64,000 nucleotides of DNA from NCBI GenBank assembly GCA_009760885.1, contig CM019693.1, positions 47,684,751 to 47,748,750 on the forward strand, read 5' to 3'. The DNA is from Achatina immaculata (taxonomy: Eukaryota; Mollusca; Gastropoda; Stylommatophora; Achatinidae). How positions within the stretch are numbered: the stretch's first letter is position 1; the number at the start of each line of letters is the position of its first letter. The notes beneath the pieces are model-generated. The model searched no databases. It was not told where the DNA came from and worked only from the letters and a program-made list of their open reading frames with translations. Below, piece by piece: positions 9,108 to 20,893 of this stretch. The position numbers were made by a program, and so were the translations under genes.

Positions 9108-9895
9108 CGCTAGTGTATGAGGGTGAGTCTAGTGTATGAAGATGAGTTTAATGTATGAGGGTGAGACTAAAGTATGAGGGTGAGTCTAGTGTATGAGGGT
9201 GAGTCTAGTGTATGAGGGTGTCTATGAGGGTGAGACTAATGTATGAGGGTGAGTCTAGTGTATGAGGGTGTCTATGAGGGTGAGACTAATGTATGAGGGT
9301 GAGTCTATAGTGTATGAAGGTGAGTCTAGTGTATGAGGGTGAGACTAATGTATGAGGGTGAAACTAATGTATGAGGGTGAGTCTAGTGTATGAGGGTGAG
9401 TCTAGTGTATGAAGGTGAGTCTAATGTATAAAGGTGAGTCTAATGCATGAGGGTGAGACTAATGTATGAGGGTGAATCTATGATGGTGAGACTAATGTAT
9501 GAGGGTGAGTCTAGTGTATGAGGGTGAGACTAATGTATGAGGGTGAGTCGTGAGGGTGAGTCTAGTGTATGAAGGTGAGTCTAATGTATGAGGGTGAGTC
9601 TAGTGTATGAGGGTGAGTCTAATGAAGGTGAGACTAATGTATGAGGGTGAGTCTAATATATGAGGGTGAGTCTGATGAGGGTGAGTCTAATGAGGGTGAG
9701 ACTAATGTATGAGGGTGAGTCTAATGAGGGTGAGACTAATGCATGAGGGGGAGTCTAATGAGGGTGAGACTAATGTATGAGGGTGAGTATAATGAGGGCG
9801 AGACTAATGTATGAGGGTGAGTCTAATGAGGGTGAGACTAATGTATGAGGGTGAGTCTAGTGTGTGAGGGTGAGTCTAGTGTATGAGGGTCAGTC
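9108..9895 (+). repeat. 19-bp minisatellite of 5' splice-site-like units
   Basis: About 40 irregular units around gtatgagggtgagtctagt. Most units contain GGTGAGT, a consensus 5' splice site on the plus strand. Shorter units (taatgagggtgagac) are interspersed, so the spacing varies. It starts about 150 bases after inferred exon D. Confidence 0.94.
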
Positions 9896-9967
9896 AGAAA
9901 GTAACTTTTTTTGAATGAACTAAAGAAAAGAATAGGAATGGCAAAACATACAAACATACATTCAACA

Positions 9968-11096
9968 CCATGAAGACATTGCTGTTATCTTATGTCATGA
10001 AGACAGTGCTGTTATCTTATGTCATGAAGACAGTGCTGTTATCTTATGTTATGAAGACAGTGCTGTTATCTTATGTTATGAAGACAGTGCTGTTATCTTA
10101 TGTTATGAAGACAGTGCTGTAATCTTATGTCATGAAGACAGTGCTGTTATCTTATGTTATGAAGACAGTGCTGTTATTTTATGTTATGAAGACAGTGCTG
10201 TAATCTTATGTCATGAAGACAGTGCTGTTATCGTATGTTATGAAGACAGTGCTGTTATCTTATGTCATGAAGATAGTGCTGTTATCTTATGTCATGAAGA
10301 CAGTGCTGTTATCTTATGTCATGAAGACAGTGCTGTTATCTTATGTCATGAAGACAGTGCTGTTATCTTATGTCATGAAGACAGTGCTGTTATCTTATGT
10401 CATGAAGACAGTGCTATTATCTTATGTCATGAAGACAGTGGTGTTATCTTATACCATGAAGTCATTGCTGTTATCTTATGTCATGATGACAATGCTGTTA
10501 TCTTATACCATGAAGACAGTGCTGTTATCTTATATCATGAAGACAGTGCTGTTATCTTATACCATGAAGACAACACTGTTATCTTATACCATGAAGATAG
10601 TGCTGCCTTCTTATACAATGAAGACAACACTGTTATTTTATACCATGAAGATAATGCTGTTACCTTATACCATGAAGACAACACTGTTATCTTATACCAT
10701 GAAGATAGTGCTGTTATCTTATACCATGAAGACAGCACTGTTATCTTATACCATGAAGATAGTGCTGTTATCTTATACCATGAAGACAGCACTGTTATCT
10801 TACACCATGAAGATAGTGCTGTTATCTTATACCATGAAGACAGCACTGTTATCTTATACCATGAAGATAGTGCTGTTATCTTGTACCATGAAGACAGCAC
10901 TGTTATCTTATACCATGAAGATACTGCTTTTATCTTATACCATGAAGACAGCACTGTTATCTTATACCATGAAGATAGTGCTGTTATCTTATACCATGAA
11001 GATAGTGCTGTTATCTTATACCATGAAGATAGTGCTGTCATCTTATACCATGAAGATAGTGCTGTTATCTTATACCATGAAGACAGTGCTGTTATC
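9968..11096. repeat. 27-bp minisatellite, about 42 copies
   Basis: The core is atgaagacagtgctgttatc. The first third has taTGTCatg junctions; from about 10450 the units read ATACCatg and alternate gatagtgctg with gacagcactg, giving a 54-bp dimer. Period 27 keeps a 331-codon plus-strand frame and a 168-codon minus-strand frame open, both repeat artefacts. Confidence 0.95.
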
Positions 11097-11460
11097 CAGA
11101 GATTTGGTCATAAAAACAAAATTAAGATTTGTAAAATGTTATATCTACTCTGTTTTACTGTATGGAACAGAAATCTGGACTCAGCAAAAAGATGGAGAGA
11201 AAGATTAATGCAGCAGAAATGTGGTTCCACAGAAAACTAGGTCATATAACATGGAGAATGAAAAGAACAAATGCACAAGTTTTAGAACAGCTCCAAGTGC
11301 AATGTGAACTTCTCAAAGAAATAAAGATGAAGAAAACAAAATACTTTGGCCATATCAAAAGACATAACAACATACTGAAGATCATACTAGAGGGAAAGGT
11401 GGAAGGAAAAAAAACAAGAGGAAGACAGAGATGAAGATGGGAAGATAACAGACGAGAATG
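11097..11460 (+). pseudogene. LINE C-terminal fragment, copy a
   Basis: Residues LLYGTEIWT, AAEMWFHRKLGHITW and KYFGHIKRHNNILK are the C-terminal landmarks of APE-type LINEs: the YGSE.W motif, the EMW..R segment and the FGHI.RH segment, followed by a basic GKKTRGRQR. A frameshift separates the first motif from the rest. It is 5'-truncated, abutting the 27-bp array, and closest to the family with an (ATGA)n tail at 29855-30127. Confidence 0.75.
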
Positions 11461-11499
11461 AACAGGACACGGCCTGACTGAGTACATCATCAAGGTCAG

Positions 11500-11950
11500 G
11501 GAGTGAGGGGACTTGAGATTCATTGCCACCAACCTTTGTTCTGGGGAAGGCACATGATGATAATGAATTGAATGAACTGTACAAATATGACTGAAAATTG
11601 TTTTGCAGCAAAGTTCAAACTATGTTCAGTGCAGGTCTGCCACTCTTCACTAATGCTTGGGTTCCTGGAGAGAAAAATATGACAGACCCTGGAGACAACT
11701 ATGAGGGCCTCTCTGGTCTCTTCATCCATATTGAACTTCTTCCCACCTAGCATTTCTTTGAGGAGTGCAGATATATGATAATTACATGGTGCAAGGTCAA
11801 ATGAATATGCTGGATGTGAAAGACTCAAAATGTAGATTCATAATTTGTTGACCTGTAGCATGTGCTATGTGAGGCTGTCTTATCATAAAACACAAAACAC
11901 CAGAATTAAGCAAGACCTGACCTTTTTGGTCTGATTGTAGGTTTAAAGTA
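11500..11950 (-). pseudogene. mariner-like transposase C-terminus, copy a
   Basis: On the minus strand the frame contains HPAYSFDLAPCNYH followed by LLKEMLGGKKFNMDEE, matching the mariner YSPDLAP-x-D-Y signature and the following GKKF..DEE segment. The second acidic position of the signature is Asn here, which would disable a DDD catalytic site if it is the catalytic residue. Further 5' on the same strand, in other frames, is a degraded relative of the HDNARPH segment. Inverted repeats are not found. Confidence 0.8.
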
Positions 11951-11954
11951 GTTC

Positions 11955-12636
11955 TCAAGCAGGTCACAGTATGATTTGTTATTGAGAGTGGTTCTCAAGC
12001 AGGCCACAGATAATATGCTTTGTTGCTGATAGTAGTTCTCAAGCAGGCCACAGATAATATGCTTTGTTGCTGATAGTAGTTCTCAAGCAGGTCACAGATA
12101 GTATGCTTTGTTGTTGATAGTAGTTCTCAAACAGGTCACAGATAGTATGCTTTGTTGTTGATAGTAGTTCTCTAGCAGGTCACAGATAGTATGCTTTGTT
12201 GTTGATAGTAGTTCTCAAATAGGTCACAGATAGTATGCTTTGTTGTTGATAGTAGTTCTCAAGTAGGTCACAGATAGTATGCTTTGTTGCTGATAGTAGT
12301 TCTCAAATATGCCACAGATAGTATGCTTTGTTGCTGATAGTAGTTCTCAAACAGGTCACAGATAGTATGCTTTGTTGCTGATAGTAGTTCTCAAGTAGGT
12401 CACAGATAGTATGCTTTGTTGCTGATAGTAGTTCTCAAGCAGGTCACAGATAGTATGCTTTCTTGTTGATAGTAGTTCTCAAGCAGGTCACAGATAGTAT
12501 GCTTTGTTGTTGATAGTAGTTCTCAAGTAGGTCACAGATAGTATGCTTTGTTGCTGATAGTAGTTCTCAAACAGGTCACAGATAGTATGCTTTGTTGTTG
12601 ATAGTAGTTCTCAAGCAGGTCACAGATAGTATGCTT
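11955..12636. repeat. 44-bp minisatellite, about 15 copies (block 1)
   Basis: The unit contains gtagttctcaagcaggtcac and agatagtatgctttgttg; period 44. The edge copies are more diverged. The array ends at ctttgt, exactly where the second LINE copy begins. Confidence 0.95.
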
Positions 12637-12960
12637 TGTAAAATGTTATATCTACTCTGTTTACTGTATGGAACAGAAATCTGGACTCAGCAAAAAGATG
12701 GAGAGAAAGATTAATGCAGCAGAAATGTGGTTCCACAGAAAACTAGGTCATATAACATGGAGAATGAAAAGAACAAATGCACAAGTTTTAGAACAGTTCC
12801 AAGTGCAATGTGAACTTCTCAAAGAAATAAAGATGAAGAAAACAAAATACTTTGGTCATATCAAAAGACATAACAACATACTGAAGATGATACTAGAGGG
12901 AAAGGTGGAAGGAAAAAAAAACAAGAGGAAGACAGAGATGAAGATGGGAAGATAACAGAC
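12637..12960 (+). pseudogene. LINE C-terminal fragment, copy b
   Basis: Nearly identical to copy a, offset 1506-1507 bases. One T is missing in ctgtttactg (ctgttttactg in copy a). It keeps the same YGTEIW, EMWFHRKL and FGHIKRH landmarks. The left edge shares tttgtaaaatg with both the array and copy a. Confidence 0.8.
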
Positions 12961-13006
12961 GAGAATGGACAGGACACAGCCTGACTGAGTACATCATGAA
13001 GGTCAG

Positions 13007-13455
13007 GGAGTGAGGGGACTTGAGATTCATTGCCACCAACCTTTGTTCTGGGGAAGGCACATGATGATAATGAATTGAATGAACTGTACAAATATGACTG
13101 AAAATTGTTTTGCAGCAAAGTTCAAACTATGTTCAGTGCAGGTCTGCCACTCTTCACTAATGCTTGGGTTCCTGGAGAGAAAAATATGACAGACCCTGGA
13201 GACAACTATGAGGGCCTCTCTGGTCTCTTCATCCATATTGAACTTCTTCCCACCTAGCATTTCTTTGAGGAGTACAGATATATGATAATTACATGGTGCA
13301 AGGTCAAATGAATATGCTGGATGTGAAAGACTCAAAATGTAGATTCATAATTTGTTGACCTGTAGCATGTGCTATGTGAGGCTGTCTTATCATAAAACAT
13401 AAAACACCAGAATTAAGCAAGCCCTGACCTTTTTGGTCTGATTGTAGGTTTAGAG
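13007..13455 (-). pseudogene. mariner-like transposase C-terminus, copy b
   Basis: A duplicate of 11500-11950 with few substitutions, including Ala to Val in HIS-A/V-LLKEM. It has the same Asn in the DLAPCNYH signature, so the defect predates the duplication. Confidence 0.8.
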
Positions 13456-13459
13456 TAGT

Positions 13460-15262
13460 TCTCAAGCAGGTCACAGTATGATTTGTTATTGAGAGTGGTT
13501 CTCAAGCAGGTCACAGTATGCTTTGTTGTTGATAGTGGTTCTCAAGCAGGCCACAGATAATATGCTTTGTTGCTGATAGTAGTTCTCAAGCAGGTCACAG
13601 ATAGTATGCTTTGTTGTTGATAGTAGTTCTCAAACAGGTCACAGATAGTATGCTTTGTTGTTGATAGTAGTTCTCAAACAGGTCACAGATAGTATGCTTT
13701 CTTGTTGATAGTAGTTCTCAAGCAGGTCACAGATAGTATGCTTTGTTGTTGATAGTAGTTCTCAAGCAGGTCACAGATAGTATGCTTTGTTGTTGATAGT
13801 AGTTCTCAAGCATGTCACAGATAGTATGCTTTGTTGTTGATAGTAGTTCTCAAGCAGGTCACAGATAGTATGCTTTGTTGTTGATAGTAGTTCTCAAACA
13901 GGTCACAGATAGTATGCTTTGTTGTTGATAGTAGTTCTCAAGCAGGTCACAGATAGTATGCTTTGTTGTTGATAATAATTCTCAAGCAGGTCACAGACAG
14001 TATGCTTTGTTGTTGATAGTAGTTCTCTAGTAGGTCACAGATAGTATGCTTTGTTGTTGATAGTAGTTCTCTAGTAGGTCACAGATAGTATGCTTTTTGT
14101 TGATAATAGTTCTCAAGCAAGTCACAGATAGTATGCTTTGTTGTTGATAGTGGTTCTCATGCAGACCACAGACAGTATGCTTTGTTGTTGACAGTAGTTC
14201 TCAAGCAGAAGACAATATGCTTTGTTGTTGACAGTGGTTCTCAAGCAGAAGAACAGTATGCTTTGTTGTTGATAGTAGTTCTCAAGTAGGTCACAGATAG
14301 TATGCTTTGTTGTTGATAGTAGTTCTCAAGTAGGTCACAGATAGTATGCTTTGTTGTTGATAGTAGTTCTCAAGTAGGTCACAGATAGTATGCTTTGTTG
14401 CTGATAGTAGTTCTCAAGTAGGTCACAGATAGTATGCTTTGTTGTTGATAGTAGTTCTCAAGTAGGTCACAGATAGTATGCTTTGTTGTTGATAGTAGTT
14501 CTCAAGTAGGTCACAGATAGTATGCTTTGTTGTTGATAGTAGTTCTCAAGTAGGTCACAGATAGTATGCTTTATTGTTGATAGTAGTTCTCAAGTAGGTC
14601 ACAGATAGTATGCTTTGTTGTTGATAGTAGTTCTCAAGTAGGTCACAGATAGTATGCTTTGTTGCTGATAGTAGTTCTCAAATAGGTCACAGATAGTATG
14701 CTTTGTTGTTGATAGTAGTTCTCAAGTAGGTCACAGATAGTATGCTTTGTTGCTGATAGTAGTTCTCTAGTAGGTCACAGATAGTATGCTTTGTTGTTGA
14801 TAGTAGTTCTCAAACAGGTCACAGACAGTATGCTTTGTTGTTGATAGTAGTTCTCAAACAGGTCACAGACAGTATGCTTTGTTGTTGATAGTAGTTCTCA
14901 AACAGGTCACAGATAGTATGCTTTGTTGCTGATAGTAGTTCTCAAGCAGATCACAGATAGTATGCTTTGTTGTTGATAGTAGTTCTCAAGCAGATCACAG
15001 ATAGTATGCTTTTTGTTGATAGTGGTTATCAAGCAGAAGACAGTATGCTTTGTCGCTGACAGTGATTCTCAAGCAGAAGACAGTATTCTTTGTTGTTGAT
15101 AGTAGTTCTCAAGCAGAAGACAGTTTTTTTGTTGTTGTTGATAGTGGTTCTCAAGCAGAAGACAATATACTGTTTTGTTGTTAGTGGTTCTCAAGCAGGT
15201 GACAGACAGTATGCTTTGTTGTTGATAGTGGTTCTCAAGCAGGTTACATTATGCTTATTTTG
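13460..15262. repeat. 44-bp minisatellite, about 41 copies (block 2)
   Basis: Same unit as block 1. Variants include cagataa/cagacag, aggcc/aggtc and short units lacking part of the middle after 14180. Homogeneous runs lie in the centre and degenerate units at 15020-15262. Confidence 0.95.
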
Positions 15263-15264
15263 GT

Positions 15265-16130
15265 GATATTGGTTCACCTAGGCATGTAATGTTCCAAGAT
15301 TCAGCTTTTACAATCCCACAAGAGCATGAGCATCAGATTGTTTTCTGGTACAGAACTTCTTTGGTTGGCACTAGAAAATGTAACCGTCCTCACTGTGTTA
15401 CCTGCCCTGTAGTCTGGGAAATTAAAATGATCACTTTTCCCAAAACTATCCTCACTCTCCATGAGGAATTCATATGTGAATCCCTGAAGTGATATATGCC
15501 ATTGTATGCAAAAAAATACAGGATAGCTTACTCTGGTGAAAATGGTCTCAGATTAGGTGGCTGCATGCAGAAACATCTGTATGATATTGCCCAGCATGCT
15601 TCAAAACCAGTCCCTACTCATTTCAATGGCCCCCAACCACAGAGACAAATCTGACTTTCTGGTAACAGCCATCAAACAATGTCATGCTTATAAAAGAAGC
15701 CTCCTAGCACTTGAGATCAGCTACATTCAGAAATATGGGATGCTGGAACCACATGGTTTATACTCACAAATCAGCTTCACCTAAATGCCCCTCCTCCATA
15801 GTAATAATCCCTCTGCACTAAGTTCCACTCCTTTCTCACTTGTAACACATAGTTCAGAACCTCCTCATAGCCTCAGACTACAACCCCTCTAGCCCAGCTA
15901 TTGTGATCCAGTCCACCTTCTCCCAGCTAGATTACCATTGTATCACTCTCTCCCATTTCCATGGTTCCCTCCTTCCCCCTCCCCATTTACGACCCACCTA
16001 TCACACATCACAAGTCTTTATTTAAACATTCTCTACACTCCACCATGCACACTTCTGAACACAGCCTCTTACAAGCCACAGTTTCTTATAAGTCAGAGCT
16101 AACTACTCCATTCATTTTATTTTATTCTGT
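15265..16130 (+). mobile_element. PLE-B endonuclease and 3' region, decayed
   Basis: The frame gives VGTRKCNRPHCVTCPVVWE, a Cys-x4-Cys-x2-Cys linker typical of PLE endonucleases, then after a stop YSGENGLRLGG in place of YIGETGLRLGD, then MQKHLYDIAQHASKPVP. Later frameshifts and stops lead to an ending equivalent to LEPHGLYSQ. The 3' region (15785-16130) resembles 29077-29400. The GIY-YIG core has lost key residues, so it is inactive. Confidence 0.85.
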
Positions 16131-16140
16131 ATTTTTTTTT

Positions 16141-17134
16141 GGGTAAAGCTGGGGCGACCATTCCCAAACCCAGTGTGTCACAGGTGGCGGATGGTGAAAG
16201 TCCTCCAGATATGGAGGATCCCTGTGAATAAGGATTTACCCAAATAAGCAGGCGCGGACCAACTGGCGGTAGACTCAGACAGCGAGGTGGGGTAGTAGGT
16301 GGCTCTACTACTCCTATAAAGTGCCTCATGTGCTCAGTGAAGGGAATACCAGGCGGGTCAGAGGTGCCTTAAAACCTTTCGCTCCCGCTGCCTTGCAGGT
16401 AGGACAGGGAGTCCAAAGGCTAGCAGAGAGTCCGTACACAAACCAATAGAGGGCAATGAGAAACCACTGTTGTAGCTCCCAAGAACAATTATACTTATTC
16501 AGAGTAATAGATTTATCATGAACGACGTTAATGGATGTTCCTTTGGAACAGCCTCATCCGGTAGGGCAGCTCACGAGCCACAGGTGAGGCCAGATTGTCA
16601 TCAAGCTACTGGTGGCAAAACTAACAAGTTCAAAATAGCAACATGGAATGTTAGAACTTTATTCCAGGCTGGAAAATTAGAAAATGAATGTTAGAAAATG
16701 AGTCCTAAAATGCTATATTGAACCTATCTTGTTATATGGAAGTGAATCATGGACAATAGGCAAGTCTGCACAAAAATCATTGGAAGCAGCAGAAATGTGG
16801 TTTATTAGAAGAATGTTGCAAATCCCCTAGACAGAAAAAATAACTAATGATCAATGTATGAGAAGAGCTGGAGAGACAAAAGAATATTGTCAAAAAAAGT
16901 AAGAGAGAGACAATGTACTTTTCATAGGACATGCAATGAGAAGAGGGGGCATTGAAAATATTATAACAACAGAAAAAATCCAGAGGAAGACCGAGAGAAA
17001 TGATACTGGACAGTCTGATGGGATGGTGTGAGAGGAGATCACCAACTGAGCTGATGGCCTGCATGAAGGATCGGGTACTCTGGAGAAGCATAATAGCCAA
17101 CGCCAGTCGGCACGGCACCTGATGATGATGATGA
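16141..17134 (+). mobile_element. LINE family 1 internal-deletion derivative (about 1 kb)
   Basis: It starts with gggtaaagctggggcgacca and a 5' leader to an ATG at 16518. The start of an APE endonuclease (KFKIATWNVRTLFQAGKLE) follows, then at about 16685 it jumps directly to the RT C-terminus (YIEPILLYGSESWTIGKS, AEMWFIRRML) and the family-1 3' end with (GAT)n. Microhomology aaaatgaatgtta spans the deletion point. An imperfect target duplication tatttttt occurs at 16130-16137 and 17135-17142. All coding capacity is lost but both element ends are kept. Confidence 0.8.
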
Positions 17135-17169
17135 TATTTTTTCCATTCCTGTTTTTTTACACACCATTT

Positions 17170-17269
17170 NNNNNNNNNNNNNNNNNNNNNNNNNNNNNNN
17201 NNNNNNNNNNNNNNNNNNNNNNNNNNNNNNNNNNNNNNNNNNNNNNNNNNNNNNNNNNNNNNNNNNNNN
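17170..17269. other. assembly gap (100 N)
   Basis: A run of exactly 100 Ns, the usual arbitrary-size scaffold gap. The array that follows may be longer in the genome. Confidence 0.99.
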
Positions 17270-17284
17270 TTTAAAGAAAACAGA

Positions 17285-18436
17285 AGAGAGCTGTATAATC
17301 TTGTAATGTGAATCTACTGTGTATGATCTTATAACATGATGTCTACTATGTATGATCTTATAATGTGATGTCTACTGTGTATAATCTTATAATATGATGT
17401 CTACTATGTATGATCTTATAATATGATGTCTACTATGTATGATCTTATAATGTGAGTCTACTGTATATGATCTTATAATATGATGTCTACTATGTATGAT
17501 CTTATAATGTGAGTCTACTGTGTATAATCTTATAATATGATGTCTACTATGTATGATCTTATAATATGAGTCTACTGTATATGATCTTATAATATGATGT
17601 CTACTATGTATGATCTTATAATGTGAGTCTACTGTGTATAATCTTATAATATGATGTCTACTATGTATGATCTTATAATATGAGTCTACTGTATATGATC
17701 TTATAATATGATGTCTACTATGTATGATCTTATAATGTGAGTCTACTGTATATGATCTTATAATGTGATGACTACTATGTATGATCTTATAATGTGAGTC
17801 TACTGTGTATGATCTTATAATATGATGTCTACTATGTATGATCTTATAATATGATGTCTACTGTGTATAATCTTATAATATGATGTCTACTATGTATGAT
17901 CTTATAATATGATGTCTACTATGTATGATCTTATAATGTGATGACTACTATGTATGATCTTATAATGTGAGTCTACTATGTATGATCTTATAATGTGAAG
18001 TCTACTATGTATGATCTTATAATGTGAAGTCTACTATGTATGATCTTATAATGTGATGACTACTATGTATGATCTTATAATGTGAGTCTACTGTGTATGA
18101 ACTTATAATGTGAGTTTACTGTATATGATCTTATAATGTGAGTCTACTGTATATGATCTTATAATGTGAGTTTACTGTATATGATCTTATAATGTGAGTC
18201 TACTGTATATGATCTTATAATGTGAGTTTACTGTATATGATCTTATAATGTGAGTTTACTGTATATGATCTTATAATATGAGTCTACTGTGTATGAACGT
18301 ATAATGTGAGTTTACTGTATATGATCTTATAATGTGAGTTTACTGTATATGATCTTATAATGTGAATTCTACTATGTATGATCCGATAATGTGAGTCTAT
18401 TGTGTATGATCTTGTAATGTGAGTCTACTGTGTATG
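17285..18436. repeat. 28/29-bp minisatellite, about 40 copies
   Basis: Units read tatgatcttataatgtgagt or ...atatgatg plus ctactgtg/ctactatg. The 28- and 29-base versions alternate. The array ends 38 bases from the SMPD4 exon's donor. Confidence 0.95.
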
Positions 18437-18473
18437 AGAATAGCAGAGGTGGCATGGTTTGCAAAGTAAATAC

Positions 18474-18620
18474 CTGCCTTTTGAAGTGATCCAGTGGTGA
18501 CAAGATAGTCTGCTGGTAGGAGGAGGTCATATTAGAGGTGCTACTGTTGGCAAAGTAATGCAGATACTTGACCAGCAGCCTTACCATCTTGATGTGGTTG
18601 ACTGTTGGCATAAAGTGCTC
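18474..18620 (-). CDS. SMPD4: SMPD4 internal exon
   Basis: One exon of sphingomyelin phosphodiesterase 4 (neutral sphingomyelinase 3), a membrane protein of the ER/nuclear envelope that hydrolyses sphingomyelin. On the minus strand the acceptor gtggttctgctag is followed by 49 in-phase codons and a donor caggtattt. The peptide begins EHFMPTVNHIK and contains MVRLLVKYLHYFANS and SPLDHFKR. As I remember the animal protein, the corresponding region is VVRLLVKHLHAFANS ... SPLEEFKR, with a variable loop between, as here. Entry and exit are both phase 0. The PRFVQQK-type continuation should lie in the next exon; I could not find other exons in this window. Arrays hug both splice sites. Confidence 0.85.
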
Positions 18621-18636
18621 CTAGCAGAACCACAAA

Positions 18637-18932
18637 TAGGACCTCATTACATACACAACAAAATCAGAAATAAGAGTTCATTACACATACAACAATATCA
18701 GAAATAGGAGTTTATTACACACACGACAAAATCAGAAATAGGACCTCATTACACACACAACAAAATCAGAAATAGGACCTCATTACACACACAACAAAAT
18801 CAGAAATAGGACCTCATTACACACACAACAAAATCAGAAATAAGACCTCATTACACACACAACAAAATCAGAAATAAGACCTCATTACACACACAACAAA
18901 ATCAGAAATAGGACCTCATTACACACACAACA
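18637..18932. repeat. 34-bp minisatellite, about 9 copies
   Basis: The unit contains aaataggacctcattacaca, period 34. Its first copy merges with the sequence upstream of the SMPD4 exon acceptor, so on the minus strand the array supplies the intron end. Confidence 0.94.
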
Positions 18933-19084
18933 AAGAAAAACCTTGTTTTATACTTCTCTTACACACAATTATTCATATACTTCTTATAACACATCTGCAG
19001 CTTATATACCAAACAGAACACAGTTTGTGCATATATGCATATATAATAAAATGTGTTTCAAAATGTGAAATATGTTCCAGTAGT

Positions 19085-19505
19085 CTAATTTTTTTTCATG
19101 TTTATTTCTTGTGGTCTTGTATCTGAGTATATAAATAAGACTTTATGTGTTCATGTTTATTTAGAGATTTTGTATGTGACTACTATAAATAAGACTAATT
19201 TGTTCATGTTTATTTATTGAGGTTTTGTATATTACTAATTTTTCCATGTCTGTTTACTGTGGTCTTGTATGTGAGTATATAAATAAGACTAATATTTTCC
19301 ATGTCTATTTCTTGTGGTCTTGTATGTGACTAACATAAATAAGACTAATATTTTCCATGTCTATTTCTTGTGGTCTTGTATGTGACTAATATAAATAAGA
19401 CTAATATTTTCCATGTCTATTTCTTGTGGTCTTGTATGTGACTAATATAAATAAGACTAATTTTTCCATGTCTATTTCTTGTGGTCTTGTATGTGACTAT
19501 ATAAT
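19085..19505. repeat. about 56-bp minisatellite, about 7 copies
   Basis: The units contain ttccatgtctatttcttgtg and gtcttgtatgtgactaat. The left copies are diverged and the four right copies nearly identical. Confidence 0.88.
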
Positions 19506-19573
19506 AAGAGAAAAGTAAAGAACACTACAGCTGTGTTCTTCACTGATGAATTAAGTTGCTCCACCCTTTTAAA

Positions 19574-20075
19574 TAAACTGGGTAAAGCTGGGGCGACCAT
19601 CCCCAACCCAGCACGTCACAGGTGGCAGATGGTGAAAGTCCTCCAGATATGGAGGCTCCCTGTGACTAAGGATTTACCCAAATAAGCAGGCGCGAACCAA
19701 CTGGCGGTAGACTCAGAGAGCGAGGTGGGGTAGTAGGTGGCTCTACTACTCCTATAAAGTGCCTCTGGTGCTCAGTGAAGGGAATACCAGGCGGGTCAGA
19801 GGCGCCTTAAAACCTCTCGCTCCCGCTGTCTTGCGGGTAGTACAGGTAGTCCAAAGGCTAGCGAAGAGTCCGTACACAAACCGACAGAAGGCAATGGGAA
19901 ACCACTGTTGTAGTTCCCAAGAATAGTTATGCTTGAACAGAGAAATGATACTGGACAGTCTGACTGGATGGTGTGAGAGGAGATCACCAACTGAACTGAT
20001 GGCGTGCATGAAGGATCAGGTACTCTGGAGAAGCATAATAGCCAACGCCAGTTGGCACAGCACCTGATGATGATG
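19574..20075 (+). mobile_element. LINE family 1 minimal derivative (502 bp) with TSD
   Basis: It carries the same 5' leader as 16141 (gggtaaagctggggcgacca) but joins at about 19940, via agag microhomology, straight to the last 130 bases of the family-1 3' end (gaaatgatactggacagtct ... cacctgatgatgatg). An exact 11-bp target duplication acccttttaaa lies at 19563-19573 and 20076-20086. It has no coding capacity; in structure it is SINE-like with LINE ends. Confidence 0.85.
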
Positions 20076-20299
20076 ACCCTTTTAAAACTTCTGTTTGCAA
20101 CTTGTATATTTCAATCCTGTTTGATATATGTTTCCATACATTTGTCATCTCAGTACACAATGATGTATGATGTCAAAGACTAAAGCAAGAATAAAGCCAT
20201 CAAAATAACAACAGCATCTGAGTATTCTCTAATACTTCACAGATGAAGAAGTCAAAGAAGTAATGCTTATCTTGTTATTGTAAATAGACTTTTAGCAAT

Positions 20300-20893
20300 C
20301 TTGACTTATACAACATTCATCTTCCAGCAAGCATAAGCTATTGCCAGTTTACACAACATTCATCTTCCAGCAAGAATAAGCTGTTGCCAGTTTACACAAC
20401 ATTCATCTTCCAGCAAGCATAAGCTGTTGCCAGTTTACACAACATTCATCTTCCAGCAAGAATAAGCTGTTGCCAGTTTACACAACATTCATCTTCCAGC
20501 AAGCATAAGCTGTTGCCAGTTTACACAACATTCATCTTCCAGCAAGAATAAGCTGTTGCCAGTTTATACAACACTCATCTTCCAGCAAGTATAAGCTGTT
20601 GCCAGTTTATACAACACTCATCTTCCAGTAAGTATAAGGTATTGCCAGTTTATACAACATTCATCTTCCAGCAAGTATAAGTTACTGCCAGTTTATACAA
20701 CATTCATCTTCCAGTAAGTATAAGCTAATGCCAGTTTATACAACATTCATCTTCCAGTAAGTATAAGCTGTTGCCAGTTTATACAACATTCATCTTCCAG
20801 TAAGTATAAGCTAATGCCAGTTTATACAACATTCATCTTCCAGTAAGTATAAGGTATTGCCAGTTTATACAACATTCATCTTCCAGCAAGCAT
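20300..20893. repeat. 43-bp minisatellite, about 13.5 copies
   Basis: The phrase ttgccagttt recurs every 43 bases (20341, 20384, ...). The unit includes acaacattcatcttccagca. Confidence 0.95.

Noticed and set aside
10213..11208. 331-codon plus-strand frame of repeating MKTVLLSYV, and its antisense
   Set aside because: The 27-bp array period is divisible by 3, so frames stay open by construction on both strands; the frame then runs on into a LINE fragment.
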